NCBI GenBank assembly: GCA_009667805.1
Contig: CM019064.1
Span: 80,020,675-80,084,674, forward strand
DNA length: 64,000 bases
Reading direction: 5' to 3'
Origin: Leptobrachium leishanense
Lineage: Eukaryota; Chordata; Amphibia; Anura; Megophryidae
Shown: positions 55,246 through 64,000 of the stretch, one piece after another
How positions within the stretch are numbered: position 1 is the first letter of the stretch
How the letters are laid out: each line of letters opens with the position of its first letter
Notes under the pieces: generated by a model
What the model was told of the DNA's origin: nothing
The model's input: only the letters and a program-made list of their open reading frames with translations
The model's database searches: none
Program-made: the position numbers and the translations under genes

Positions 55246-55981
55246 TGGTCATGGTGGCTAGAATTTGACCCCACCCCTGATGACTGCCCATGGGCATTGT
55301 GACAGTTCTTCAAAGCAGAGGTGTTCCTTCAGTCCTGAAGGCTGTCAATCAGCAGCTTTTAGACAGCTTTCCAGTGGTCTAAAAGGCTTAGGTTACATTA
55401 GCGCACTACCATTTCAGGAGGAATCAACCATATAGCCAGATGATTGCTGGGGGGCAGGGACGTGCACTCAGTGCAGGCAAGTGAGGCAGAGCCGCACCTG
55501 ACATTAAGTGATAAATGAATAAACTAAAAACAAACTCACCTGCTCCCCCGCTGTCAGCTCCGTCCTCTGCCTCTGCAGGCATTAGTTTTCCCAGCCTACG
55601 CAATTTGCATAGCAGGACGTTTCCCCGCTGCACTAATTGAGTAAACTGCTCAAGATGTGTGCAGCACACGTCAGAGATCACTGCTCATTAGTGCCGCACA
55701 GACTGACAGGCACTGATCGAGCATGGGAAAGCTTGGACCAATGGGAAAGCACCATTGGTCCAAGCCATTCCCAGAAAACCCCTACATTAGAGGACTGCCT
55801 CTGATTGACAGGAAGTCTAGCAGTTAGGCCAGGCAGCCCTCCAATGCAGGCTGTGAAAATATTGCATGATGGACAACCCCTGACTGGCTGCATGGGGAGC
55901 TGCAGTCCAGGAGCCTGGCACAGCTGGGGATGCGCAGTTATACCCCAGGCTGGTTATTGTCTGCTAACTGGGGCTGGAAGA
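55246..55981. other. Mostly unassigned; start of a CAGGGACGTGCACTCAG repeat
   Basis: CAGGGACGTGCACTCAGTGC at 55455 resembles the terminus of a hAT-type repeat, but no matching right end was found. A small palindrome 'CCAATGG...CCATTGG' lies near 55736-55765. No supported gene. Confidence 0.4.
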
Positions 55982-56057
55982 ATGCACAACACATCTGCCC
56001 CCCAGGAGGGATCTGAGGGGGTGCAGCAGCAGGAAGCCCTCTTTGCCCAGCTGCAAG
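55982..56057 (+). CDS. Possible first coding exon of an unrecognised gene
   Basis: ATG at 55982 opens 25 codons (MHNTSAPQEGSEGV then QQQEALFAQLQ) plus one base, ending at CTGCAAG/GTAAGT, an excellent splice donor at 56058. The short peptide is glutamine-rich and could begin a coiled coil. No downstream exon or homologue is recognised and the surrounding area is repeat-rich, so chance is a real alternative. Confidence 0.22.
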
Positions 56058-56624
56058 GTAAGTGACCTCACGGGGGGGGGGGAGAGGCCATGGCCATGGC
56101 TTTCCTCTGTGCTGATGTTCAGATAGTGCTTAGCTGCCAATCTGTATGATGTATTGTACCTCTAGCCAGGCTGCCTGGGGAGGGACAGGACAGGTGGGGG
56201 ACTCAGCAGATGCAAAGTTGCCAGCAAGACTCTCAACTCCTCCTTCTACCAGGGCTGTCAGATCACAGCGTGTGCTTCATGGGTCACTGGCTTTGGGCTG
56301 GGGAGTCAGATCTCCATTTTGCTCCCCGTCAGTGCCTGAAAGTGCTGCCCTGCAGTGTGCAGAAGTCAGGTTGGGTCAGTGGCTTGCTTTCCCTTCAGTA
56401 TAATATGAATGACGCAAAAATGTATAGGTGCTTTAAGGAAACCTAATGGATGTGGTCAGGCTCCTCTTAATACTTTTGTTATAGGGGCAGCATATAGAGG
56501 TGTGTGTGTGTGTGTGTTTACAGTGCCAGTCTCTTTACACACCCTTTCTTTCACGTGTGTTTTTTTTTTTTGCCAGGGGCAAGCGTTGGCTTAACATTTT
56601 AGGCTCATAATAAAAAAAATATAA

Positions 56625-57833
56625 AAAAATATCAGGGTTATTCAGAGAGGTGAAAACTTTGAATTGGCAGGAAAATGAACAGCCAATTTGGAAAGGGAGA
56701 TAAATGGGAGAATTTTTCTGGTTTAACTTCTCCAGTCATTCTCCAAGGTTTTCACCTCTTTCTGAATAGCCCTGATACAGGGTCATTCTTCTTTTCACCG
56801 CTCTCTGAATAACCCTGATACAGGGCTATTCAGAAAGAGGTGAAAACCTTGAATGACAGAAGTTAAAATTCTAGGTCAAAATAGTCAAACCAGAAAAATT
56901 CTCCCATTTATCTCACTTTCCAAATTGGCTATTTGGTCTAGAATCAGTGTTTCTCAACTCATTTCCTCTGCCTGGTTTGCCAGATATGTGAAGCACAGGT
57001 GATAATTTGCTGCTCAGTGTTTGCAGTATTCAGTCTGCATTTTCCCAAGGTGATCTGAAAAATCTAGCCTGTAGTGGATCCCGAGGACTGGAGTTGAGAA
57101 ACCCTGGTCTAGATTGTTCATTCTCCTGCCAATTCAAGGTTTTCACCTCTCTGAACATCCCCGATATTGAATCATTGTGCTGGCTACACTATCAGGGTTA
57201 TTCAGAGAGGTGAAAACCTTGAAATTGGCTGGAGAATGAACAAGTTGAGAAACAGATTCTAGACCAAATAGCCCATTGAAAAATCTAGACCAAATGGCCA
57301 ATTTGGAAAGTGAGATAAATGGGAGAATTTTTCTGGTTTGACTATTTTGACCTCGAATTTTAACTTCTGTCATTCTCAAGGTTTTCACCTCTTTCTGAAT
57401 AGCCCTGTATCAGGGTTATGCAAAGAGCGGTGAAAAGCAGAAGAATGACCCTGTATCAGGGCTATTCAGAAAGAGGTGAAAACCTTGGAGAATGACTGGA
57501 GAAGTTAAACTTCTAGGTCAAAATAGTCAAACCAGAAAAATTCTCCCATTTATCTCACTTTCCAAATTGGCTGTTCATTTTCCTGCCAGTTCTCAAGGTT
57601 TTCATCTCTCTGAATATCCCTTATAGTGTAGCCAGCACAATGATTATCAGGGATATTCAGAGAGGTGAAAACCTTGAATTGGCAGGAAAATGAACAGCCA
57701 ATTTGGAAAGTGAGATAAATGGGAGAATTTTTCTGGTTTGACTATTTTGACCTAGAATGTTCACTTCTCCAGTCATTCTCAAGGTTTTCACCTTTCTGAA
57801 TAGCCCTGTATCAGGGTTATTCAGAGAGCGGTG
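56625..57833. mobile_element. Cluster of Tc1/mariner-like palindromic MITEs
   Basis: At least five overlapping or adjoining copies share ends TCAGGGTTATTCAGAGAGG (or TCAGGGCTATTC) next to TA. They share a stem with 'GGTGAAAACC' and 'AATTTTTCTGGTTTGACTATTTTGACCTAGAA', in both orientations. The first copy is about 56632-56776. Copies appear to have inserted into or recombined with one another. A hAT MITE (56945-57106) interrupts one, and the L1 derivative at 57849 interrupts the last, which resumes at 59850-60005. Confidence 0.8.
56945..57106. mobile_element. hAT-type MITE, CAGTGTTTCTCAACTC
   Basis: CAGTGTTTCTCAACTC at the left and GAGTTGAGAAACCCTG at the right. The flanks 'GTCTAGAAT' and 'GTCTAGATT' suggest a duplicated target. 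The same internal motif as 51486-51643 makes them one family. Confidence 0.72.
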
Positions 57834-57848
57834 AAAAGCAGGCGAATG

Positions 57849-59580
57849 GGGGGCTTGTCTGGACGCCGAGGAGAGCAGACGCCATTTAGCTGAGCTCCAG
57901 GCCACAACACTAAATTTGGGGTGATTGTGGCTGTCCTGACGACCCGAAATCGACACACTCTCCTCGGACACCCTGCTGACTGTACCGGATCGGACTACCT
58001 TTGCCACGACACTGTGAAACGGAGGTGTTTGCATTCTCAGCCGGCGGCCATTTTGAGGCCTGTGCTTTCCTCCCCGAACACTGACCACTGCGCTGCAGTG
58101 ATCTCCTCATGGGCAAGAAATCCCAGAAATCGACCACCTCGGAGGAGTGTGGAATCCCAGACATCAGGATCTCACTGGGAGTGAGGGGTGGTGGAGAGGA
58201 GGGCGGCCGTCGTGAGAGGACCCTTTCCCGAACTGGCTCATCTGAGTGCTCTACTCGGCCTCCGTCCCGGGAGACACACGTGAGTGCGACGGTTCCACAA
58301 GCCCAGCCGCTCACCCTCACTGACCTGCAGAGGGTGATGGACGAATTCAGAGGCCTCTGGCGCAGCGACCTACGGGAGCTGAGCTCGGCAGTGGAATCCC
58401 TGCAGACTCGCGTTTTTGATGTGGAGGTTCGTTCTCGGGAGGCGGCGACAGCATTAGTTGGCACAGATGCCAGAGTAGCTGACCTGCAGACGCAGGTCGC
58501 CCATCTTCACTCTGCGGTGCTGGCCCTGGAGTCCTGCCATCGACGCCGGAACATCCGTCTCCGTGGTATCCCGGAGTCTGTCGACACGGGGCACCTCTTG
58601 GGTTACCTCCGCGGTTTCGTGACTCACCTTCTTCCACATGCTGACCCCTCGCCGTCCCCGGGACTGTTCTCGGCCCTGCGCATCCGGAAGGTGGCCGCTG
58701 CACCGGTGGGGGCACCTCGAGATGTCATCCTGGTCATCGGGGATCTTGATCTTCGTAACCGGATCCTTGCTGCAGCTGGCCCTACATATAAGGTCAACTA
58801 CGCCTCTGCCCATATCACCCTCTATCGGGATTTACCATTTCTGGCCCTGGCGGCCCGAAGAAGTTTCCAGGATGTCACCGCCATACTCCGGGATCGCGGG
58901 GTCTGATACCGCTGGGGGGCCACGGGTTCCTTGATCGTGTCTCATGAGAGTAAGACCTACACGGCGATGACAAAGGATGAGGCGCGGGCCATTGTCAAGG
59001 CGCTGGGACTCGCGGCTCCTCCTCAGGAACCGTCCAGCTCACCGCAGGATCCCGGTTGTCCTACTCTTTCCCTGGACAATGGCTGAGATGGATGGCACCA
59101 TCTTTGGATCCCTGGCTGATGACACCTTCCTCACAAAGCCTTTTTTCAAATCCCCTCTCCAGATGTGTCTCACCCCTTATTGGAAACCCCCTTTTCATCG
59201 GTAGCTGAGTGCTTACCCCCCCCCACCTGAAGATATACCCTGCTTAAATAATACCCTGCTTAAATAATTTTTTTTGTCTATGTTCATCCGAGTGAACATG
59301 CAGACTTACTTGCTAAGAATTGGGACCTACGGTTTGTCTGACGGAGCATCAGAACTGTTTTCTCTCACCTGTTTTTTTTTTTTTTTTTTTTGGGACATTG
59401 GGTAGTATCCTGGGCGAGCCGCTAGGGTGGCAACCTAGGCTCTGGCCGCCCGCTCGGCCCCAGGTCTCCCGACCCTGTGGCCTCTTTCATGGCCCCCGGC
59501 CTCTTATGAGATGACGGGGCGAGCCGGGAAAGCCACTCGTTAAATGGGTTGTCCTTTAACTTTTGTTTGTTTTTTTTTTC

Positions 59581-59612
<32 letters not shown>

Positions 59613-59848
59613 TATTTTTTATCCTTTTTTCTCTTCTTTTGCTTTTCCTGGTGCCCCAATGTCGGACTCCATTGTTTTTTTTTTGAATCTCCCCCCTTAG
59701 ATGCCCTGTCTCGCTCACCCTTTCCCCCCCCCTCTTCCCATTTTGAGATATTTTGTTGTATTGATTTTGTTCGGCCCTGCGTGGCCGTTGACATCTTTAT
59801 ACTGCTGACTGATTTGCATATATATAATAAAATTTTAAATACAAAAAA
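57849..59848 (+). mobile_element. ORF2-less L1 (HAL1-like)
   Basis: The exact 15-bp duplication AAAAGCAGGCGAATG (57834-57848, 59849-59863) bounds a 2.0 kb element. It starts GGGGGCTTGTCTGGACGCC, encodes only ORF1, then goes directly to a 3' untranslated region with T-runs and a (TTA)n microsatellite (about 59588-59612), ending AATAAAATTTTAAATAC plus A-tail. With both L1 ends and ORF1 but no ORF2, it resembles mammalian 'half-L1' elements and would need an enzyme supplied by another L1. Confidence 0.88.
58109..59086 (+). pseudogene. ORF1: L1 ORF1 of the ORF2-less element, one internal stop
   Basis: ATG at 58109 (MGKKSQKS) opens 265 codons to TGA at 58904-58906. The same frame continues for 59 codons to TGA at 59084-59086, and the downstream part (YRWGATGSLIVSHESKTYTA) is a typical L1 ORF1p C terminus. 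The stop sits where CGA (Arg) is plausible, so a CpG transition. Domains in order: basic N terminus; coiled coil with regular hydrophobic spacing (about residues 85-150); RRM-like domain with RNIRLRGIPES at about 150; C-terminal domain with YASAHITLYRDLP. It is otherwise intact, indicating recent activity. Confidence 0.87.
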
Positions 59849-59849
59849 A

Positions 59850-60005
59850 AAAGCAGGCGAATGACTTGAGAATGGAAAATTCTAGGTCAAAATAGCAGAT
59901 CATGAAAGGGAAAAATTTTCTGGTTTGGCTATTTTGACCTAGAATTTTCCATTCTCCAGTCATTCTCCTGCTTTTCACCTCTCTCTGAATGAATAACCCT
60001 GTATG
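59850..60005. mobile_element. Remainder of the palindromic MITE interrupted by the L1
   Basis: Its left part ends at 57848. This part has 'AGAATTTTCCATTCTCCAGTC' and the mirror end 'CTCTCTGAATGAATAACCCT'. Removing the L1 and one target copy yields a continuous foldback. Confidence 0.8.
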
Positions 60006-60398
60006 AAAACAAGTCCAGGTACAAGGACCCAGGACTGCAGATTCATTTAGGAAGTCTTTGCCAATGCAATTTAGAAGGCATATTGTAAGATAATTGTTCT
60101 GTATAAAAAGGTCTGTGGGAACAGAATCGGCTTCCAGTCAGTCCTTACTCGCAGTGCCTGTCCTTCTGATGTACTAAATGCCTGAAGCCTCCTCTTTGGG
60201 AGCTACAATGTTTTTTGGCTGTTTTGCATTTGTATATCTGGCTCTGATACTAACCAGTGCCTCACCAGCCACTGACCTCACTGCTGGGGGGAGACTGCAG
60301 TGTGGAAGAAAATGGGAGATTTTAAATATATAGGCAAAAAGGAGGAGGGCGGTGTCAGCAGGGTTATTCATTTACCCCTCCTTCACGGTATTTCTTTT
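60006..60398. other. No gene seen
   Basis: Intergenic DNA without recognised repeats. Confidence 0.5.
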
Positions 60399-60406
60399 GC
60401 CTAGAG

Positions 60407-60542
60407 CAGCGGTCAGCAACCTTGGCTCCCTGATATTTTGGGAACTACATCTCCCACGATGCTCAGTCACCCGTTAGGCTGGCTGAGCCACAAGGGAAAT
60501 GTAGTTCCCAAAATATCAGGGAGCCAAGGTTGCTGACCGCTG
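60407..60542. mobile_element. Intact hAT palindromic MITE with perfect 8-bp duplication
   Basis: CAGCGGTCAGCAACCTTGGC is mirrored exactly by GCCAAGGTTGCTGACCGCTG. The flanks are GCCTAGAG at 60399-60406 and 60543-60550. At 136 bp and nearly a perfect palindrome, it defines the family to which 3405-3539, 9836-9955, the gypsy-flanking arms and 63955-64000 belong. Confidence 0.93.
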
Positions 60543-60568
60543 GCCTAGAGTGTCCCTATAATGATATA

Positions 60569-61371
60569 CAGGGTAATTCAAAGAGATTCGAATGGCTGGA
60601 GAAAGGTAACCGAACGCTGAAAATCAGCGTTCGGTTACCTTTCTTGGCCATTCGGCTATCCAGAGCAGGCAAATCTGGCGAATTGCCTGCACATACGGTG
60701 CCTGTTCGAGGGTAGTGAATCCCCATAAAAAAACACTGCTTCGGCTATTCAGAGAGCACAAACCAGCAGTGAAAGGTTCCCGAAATGCCCTGCCATTCGG
60801 TGGTTTCATTTGGCAGGTTTATTCAGGCGAATCCCATATCTAATAAACCGTTCATAAAATTCTGCAGTAAAGAGTCTATTTATAGATTTTTTTTTAGGAT
60901 ATTAAGCATTTTTCTGTTTTTTTAAAAAAGTCCTTTTTTTTTGTAACAGCCCTTTTTATTATCATTCATTGGACCTCATATGTAAATTTCAGACATTTCG
61001 CTCAGTAGTTTCTTTGCAAACAGCGTTTCACTTTTCAAACAAACATTCAAGCAAACTGTTTTGCTAATTTATTCACTTCACTCGTCCGCGGTGTCGGCTT
61101 TTTCTGGCGGCTTCGCTGCGTGTGATCGGCTCCTGCTCGGGTTTTTCCAGTGTTTGACGGGTTAATCCAGATGTTTTTGTGGGTTTTCTGCGTGCATTCG
61201 CCGGGTTTTGTGGTTAGTTTTCGTTTGGTTTGCGGCGGCCTTTCCCTGCAATTCGGGGTCCCTGTAGTGCTTGCAGGGTTGCCGAAATGGGATTGACAAA
61301 ACAAACCGAATTGAAGAGAACGAAAAGTCACCGAACGTGCGGTGACTTTGATTCTCTTTGAATTACCCTGA
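60569..61371. mobile_element. Tc1/mariner-like element, CAGGGTAATTCAAAGAG termini
   Basis: Ends CAGGGTAATTCAAAGAGATT and, inverted, TCAGGGTAATTCAAAGAG, next to TA on both sides. It is a relative of 7688-8564: 'GAACGCTGAAAATCAGCGTTC' near the left and 'GTCACCGAACGTGCGGTGAC' near the right form sub-hairpins. The shared AT-rich core occurs inverted at about 60820-60880. Confidence 0.75.
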
Positions 61372-61373
61372 TA

Positions 61374-61912
61374 GGGTAAAAAAAAAAAAAAAGAAACGGT
61401 ACGCTTGAAAGTTTCAAAATTGAAATGCTGTTTGCAAAAAACTATTGAACGAAAATATCTGAAATTTACATATAAGATCCAGAAAAAATACAAAAAAGTT
61501 TGCCAAAAAAAATCCTGAAAAATGCCCAAAAGATCCTAAAAAATCTGTAAATAAAGAGCCTTTTTACTGCAGAATAAAATAAACGGTTTATTAGATCTTG
61601 CTTTAAAATGGGAATATTTTTAACATTGAAGCCTATGGGATTCTCCTGAATAAACCGGACGCATGAAACCACTGAACAGCAGGGCATTTCGGCAACTTTT
61701 CTTTGCTGGTTTGTGTTCTCTGAATAGACGAACCATTGCTTCTCTATGGGGAATTCACTGCCCTCGAACAGGCACCGTATGTGCAGGCAATTCACCAAAA
61801 TTTGGCGAACTGCCTGCTCTCTGAAAAGCAGAACGGCCCCGAAATGTCCCCGTACGCTGAATTTCAGTGTTCTATTTCGGGGGCCAGATCGTCTCTCTCT
61901 GACTAACCCTGT
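61374..61912. mobile_element. Partial element adjoining the previous one
   Basis: It begins at GGGTAAAA directly after the right end of 60569-61371 and ends GACTAACCCTG. The core at about 61558-61640 matches the shared module (TTTTTACTGCAGAATAAAAT, 'GAAGCCTATGGGATTC'). The left terminus is incomplete. Confidence 0.5.
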
Positions 61913-63954
61913 GAGTGTCTATCAATGCTCTGTCAAATAAATCCCTTCTTTCTAGTAGGAATGTAATGTGAGACATCTTCTGTTCTGCCTCTAGTGTTGC
62001 AGTCAAGCATCAGGCTGTCAGCCACTAAATATGCATTTTATTTACAGAGTTCATACTGCATTTCTACTGGTAGGGTGTGTTAAAGTAAGTGTAATATAGT
62101 AGAGATGTGGTAAGCATAGAATAATAAAATGAGGTAGGAGGATGTTGTCCTTAGAGGCGGGTAGAAAAGCAATGGGATTGAGGTCATCAGGATTGGGATA
62201 CGGCTGGCAGTGAACTACCAGATGTAGGTCACAAACAAGAGGCTGAGTGTCTGTGTTGCAGCCGCTGGTTGATGGCAGTAAATATCCATAGCCTGGAGAG
62301 AATTCTGAATAGCATTCCATTTTCTCAAGACATTTTTTGACATTTTCAGTCTGTTACTCTAAAGAAAACTCTGCACAATGGAATTCAGTGACCTAGTGAC
62401 TGCTAAATTGTGACATCATCGTGCATTATTATTCTTCCATCAATTCTCTGCTGCCTTTGTTACAGTTGGTCAGCACTTCTGCAGAATCTCTATTTTTCAT
62501 TTATATATGCTGCTCTTCTTTTGTTCACACCATGTGTTTTTTTTGGGAGGGTTTTTTTGTGGAATTTTTACTTGTTTTACAGTTCGTCAACATAACAAAC
62601 AAATTGGTAACAAGGTTTCGACTTTATGTGCAGCCTTATTCAAGTATTATGAATTGTGGCCATTAGGTCATTGATAAGTATAGAACCTGAAGTTTTGGAG
62701 AAATGGCCCTCTCTTTCTAGCCAAGGGTTGTCTAATATAAGAGTCTATTCCCTAAAAGTGAGAGATTATGTAATGGTTTAGAGAGGAGATAAGGCACTGG
62801 AACCATGGGGAAACGATTTCTCAAAACCATCCAATTAGATGTGGTAGCACTTGGGACATTTGTCAGATTTAATACCTTGCAGGTACTTGCCTTTCAGGTT
62901 ATGAGCCTGATATGCAGGTCTTGGGGATGCACACAGTTCGTGGGAGAGGAGAACAACACAGGAGGGCTGTGGGACAGGACACAATGGAACTCACAGGTTG
63001 GCTGAGGGTGATGGGGAAAGCAGTCCTTGTGTCCAGGTATGAAGATAGGATAGTTGCTCCTGGGAGAGCACGGTGGGATTAGGGAGGATGGATTGGTGGT
63101 TGCTCCTGGGAGAACACAGCAGGTCTTGAGGGGAGACACGATGGGTATAGGAGCAGGGGAACACGGTGAGTAGGTAGGGCGATGGCAGGTTTCTCTGGAA
63201 CTTGTATAGCTGGTCTTGTTCATAGGAACAGGAGACAACAATGAAGCATTGGGCAGAGCCTTTATTGATTAAGCACAGGGTGTGTCATGTGACATGTGGT
63301 GTGTGTGGTTTTAACTGTTTATATACTGGTGCTGAGCAGAAGGGCAGCATCTTTGATGCAGCTGCCACTTGCATGGAATATCACAGGAACGGACAGGTAC
63401 GGTCCTGACACATTACCCTTACATATAAAGGAAACACCCCCTTCCATTGCTGCCCCAACATTTGAAGTCGGAATGCACTTCTTGGTTGTGTAAATTTGTT
63501 GTGGTTTTGTGGTTTTTTTGATACAACAGCCCTTTCTGGTGGACTGCCACATGTACAGCCATTCATGACAGTCCAGACTATAGCCCAGGCCTGCTTCGTC
63601 TAATGTAATTCTGTATAAATATGTTCACTCCAACCTATAGAGAGATTATTAGGCCTCTAGTCTAGGATATTCCTGAATGCTCATACAAAGAAAAAAGGAT
63701 ATAATAATATATAAGGATAGTGCAGCCTGAGTAGGTTGAGCACCCCTGTATAGATGCAGGATAGTCTCCAGAATGAAAATGAAATTTGAATTTCAGTATG
63801 TTGCAGTAAATAAGTGGTTTGTCCTTATATAAGTGACACGAGTGGGAAAGTCCAGCTGTAGTATAGCGGTTGAGGATGGAGGGGTCCAGTTCAGCTGGAA
63901 ATTCCCTGTTGAGTATGAGAGATGACAGACTGCCATGAACTTTGAATATCTAGA
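61913..63954. other. No gene seen; one short tandem motif
   Basis: Unassigned DNA. GGTTGCTCCTGGGAGA repeats imperfectly near 63050-63110. No host exon could be supported. A Penelope-like motif at 62614-62644 is listed separately. Confidence 0.45.
62614..62644 (-). mobile_element. Hammerhead-like motif of a Penelope-type remnant
   Basis: Minus strand: CTTGAATAAGGCTGCACATA then AAGTCGAAACC. It has the same TGANNAAG, short stem and CGAAAC order as the motifs at 52446 and 54247. The rest of the element is not recognisable. Confidence 0.35.
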
Positions 63955-64000
63955 CCGTGGTCAGCAACCTTGGCCCTCCAGGTGATGTGGTACTACAAAT
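63955..64000. mobile_element. Start of a hAT palindromic MITE cut by the window edge
   Basis: GTGGTCAGCAACCTTGGCCC followed by 'TCCAGGTGATGTGGTACTAC' matches the left part of the 60407-60542 family. The right end is outside the window. Confidence 0.65.

Noticed and set aside
59612..59864. Short forward and reverse frames around T-runs and (TTA)n
   Set aside because: Simple-sequence part of an L1 3' untranslated region.
1..64000. Search for tRNA, rRNA and known small RNA genes
   Set aside because: No cloverleaf with A and B boxes or rRNA segment was recognised by eye; a covariance-model scan could still find degenerate ones.

Overview
The window is vertebrate nuclear DNA, most likely from an amphibian (probably a frog). 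This rests on a spliced vertebrate gene at the left edge, long AT-rich non-coding DNA, and dense layers of hAT-, Tc1/mariner- and piggyBac-like DNA elements, L1 LINEs, Penelope-like fragments and a Ty3/mdg4 (gypsy) LTR retrotransposon. No bacterial, plasmid or phage features are present.

Host gene (bases 1-7100, minus strand). A CpG-rich promoter at about 6560-7110 drives a class I phosphatidylinositol transfer protein gene (PITPNA or PITPNB). Only the first 17 codons lie in the window. Exon 1 ends in a GTAAGC donor. Exon 2 is a 31-base microexon at 22-52. The 6.7 kb between them is intron 1. The rest of the gene runs off the left edge. The remaining 57 kb is upstream intergenic DNA made almost wholly of nested mobile elements.

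Bases 7.1-18.9 kb hold non-autonomous DNA transposons. Several have exact target-site duplications, internal minisatellites and long snap-back palindromes. Bases 18915-34724 are a tandem gypsy array on the minus strand, LTR-internal-LTR-internal-LTR, with three LTRs of about 1.1 kb and two internal regions about 0.2% different by substitution. Each unit has a PNMA-like gag, a canonical -1 frameshift signal (G GGA AAC followed six bases later by a 7-bp stem), a pol with protease, reverse transcriptase, RNase H and integrase, and a small third reading frame. A 4-bp duplication flanks the whole array, which sits in the loop of an older palindrome.

Bases 35-50 kb hold an L1 deletion derivative (35350-36800, minus), a full-length but broken L1 (37732-44055, plus), and a nest in which two copies of one DNA element carry a hAT element and another L1 derivative, itself split by a second hAT element. 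Bases 50-64 kb hold short MITEs, an inverted Penelope-like structure with degenerate hammerhead-like motifs, a cluster of Tc1/mariner-like palindromic MITEs, and an ORF2-less L1 (57849-59848) whose ORF1 has one internal stop.

Limits: all superfamily calls come from terminal repeats, duplicated target sites and motifs read by eye. Boundaries without an exact target-site duplication are approximate. No database or folding program was used.
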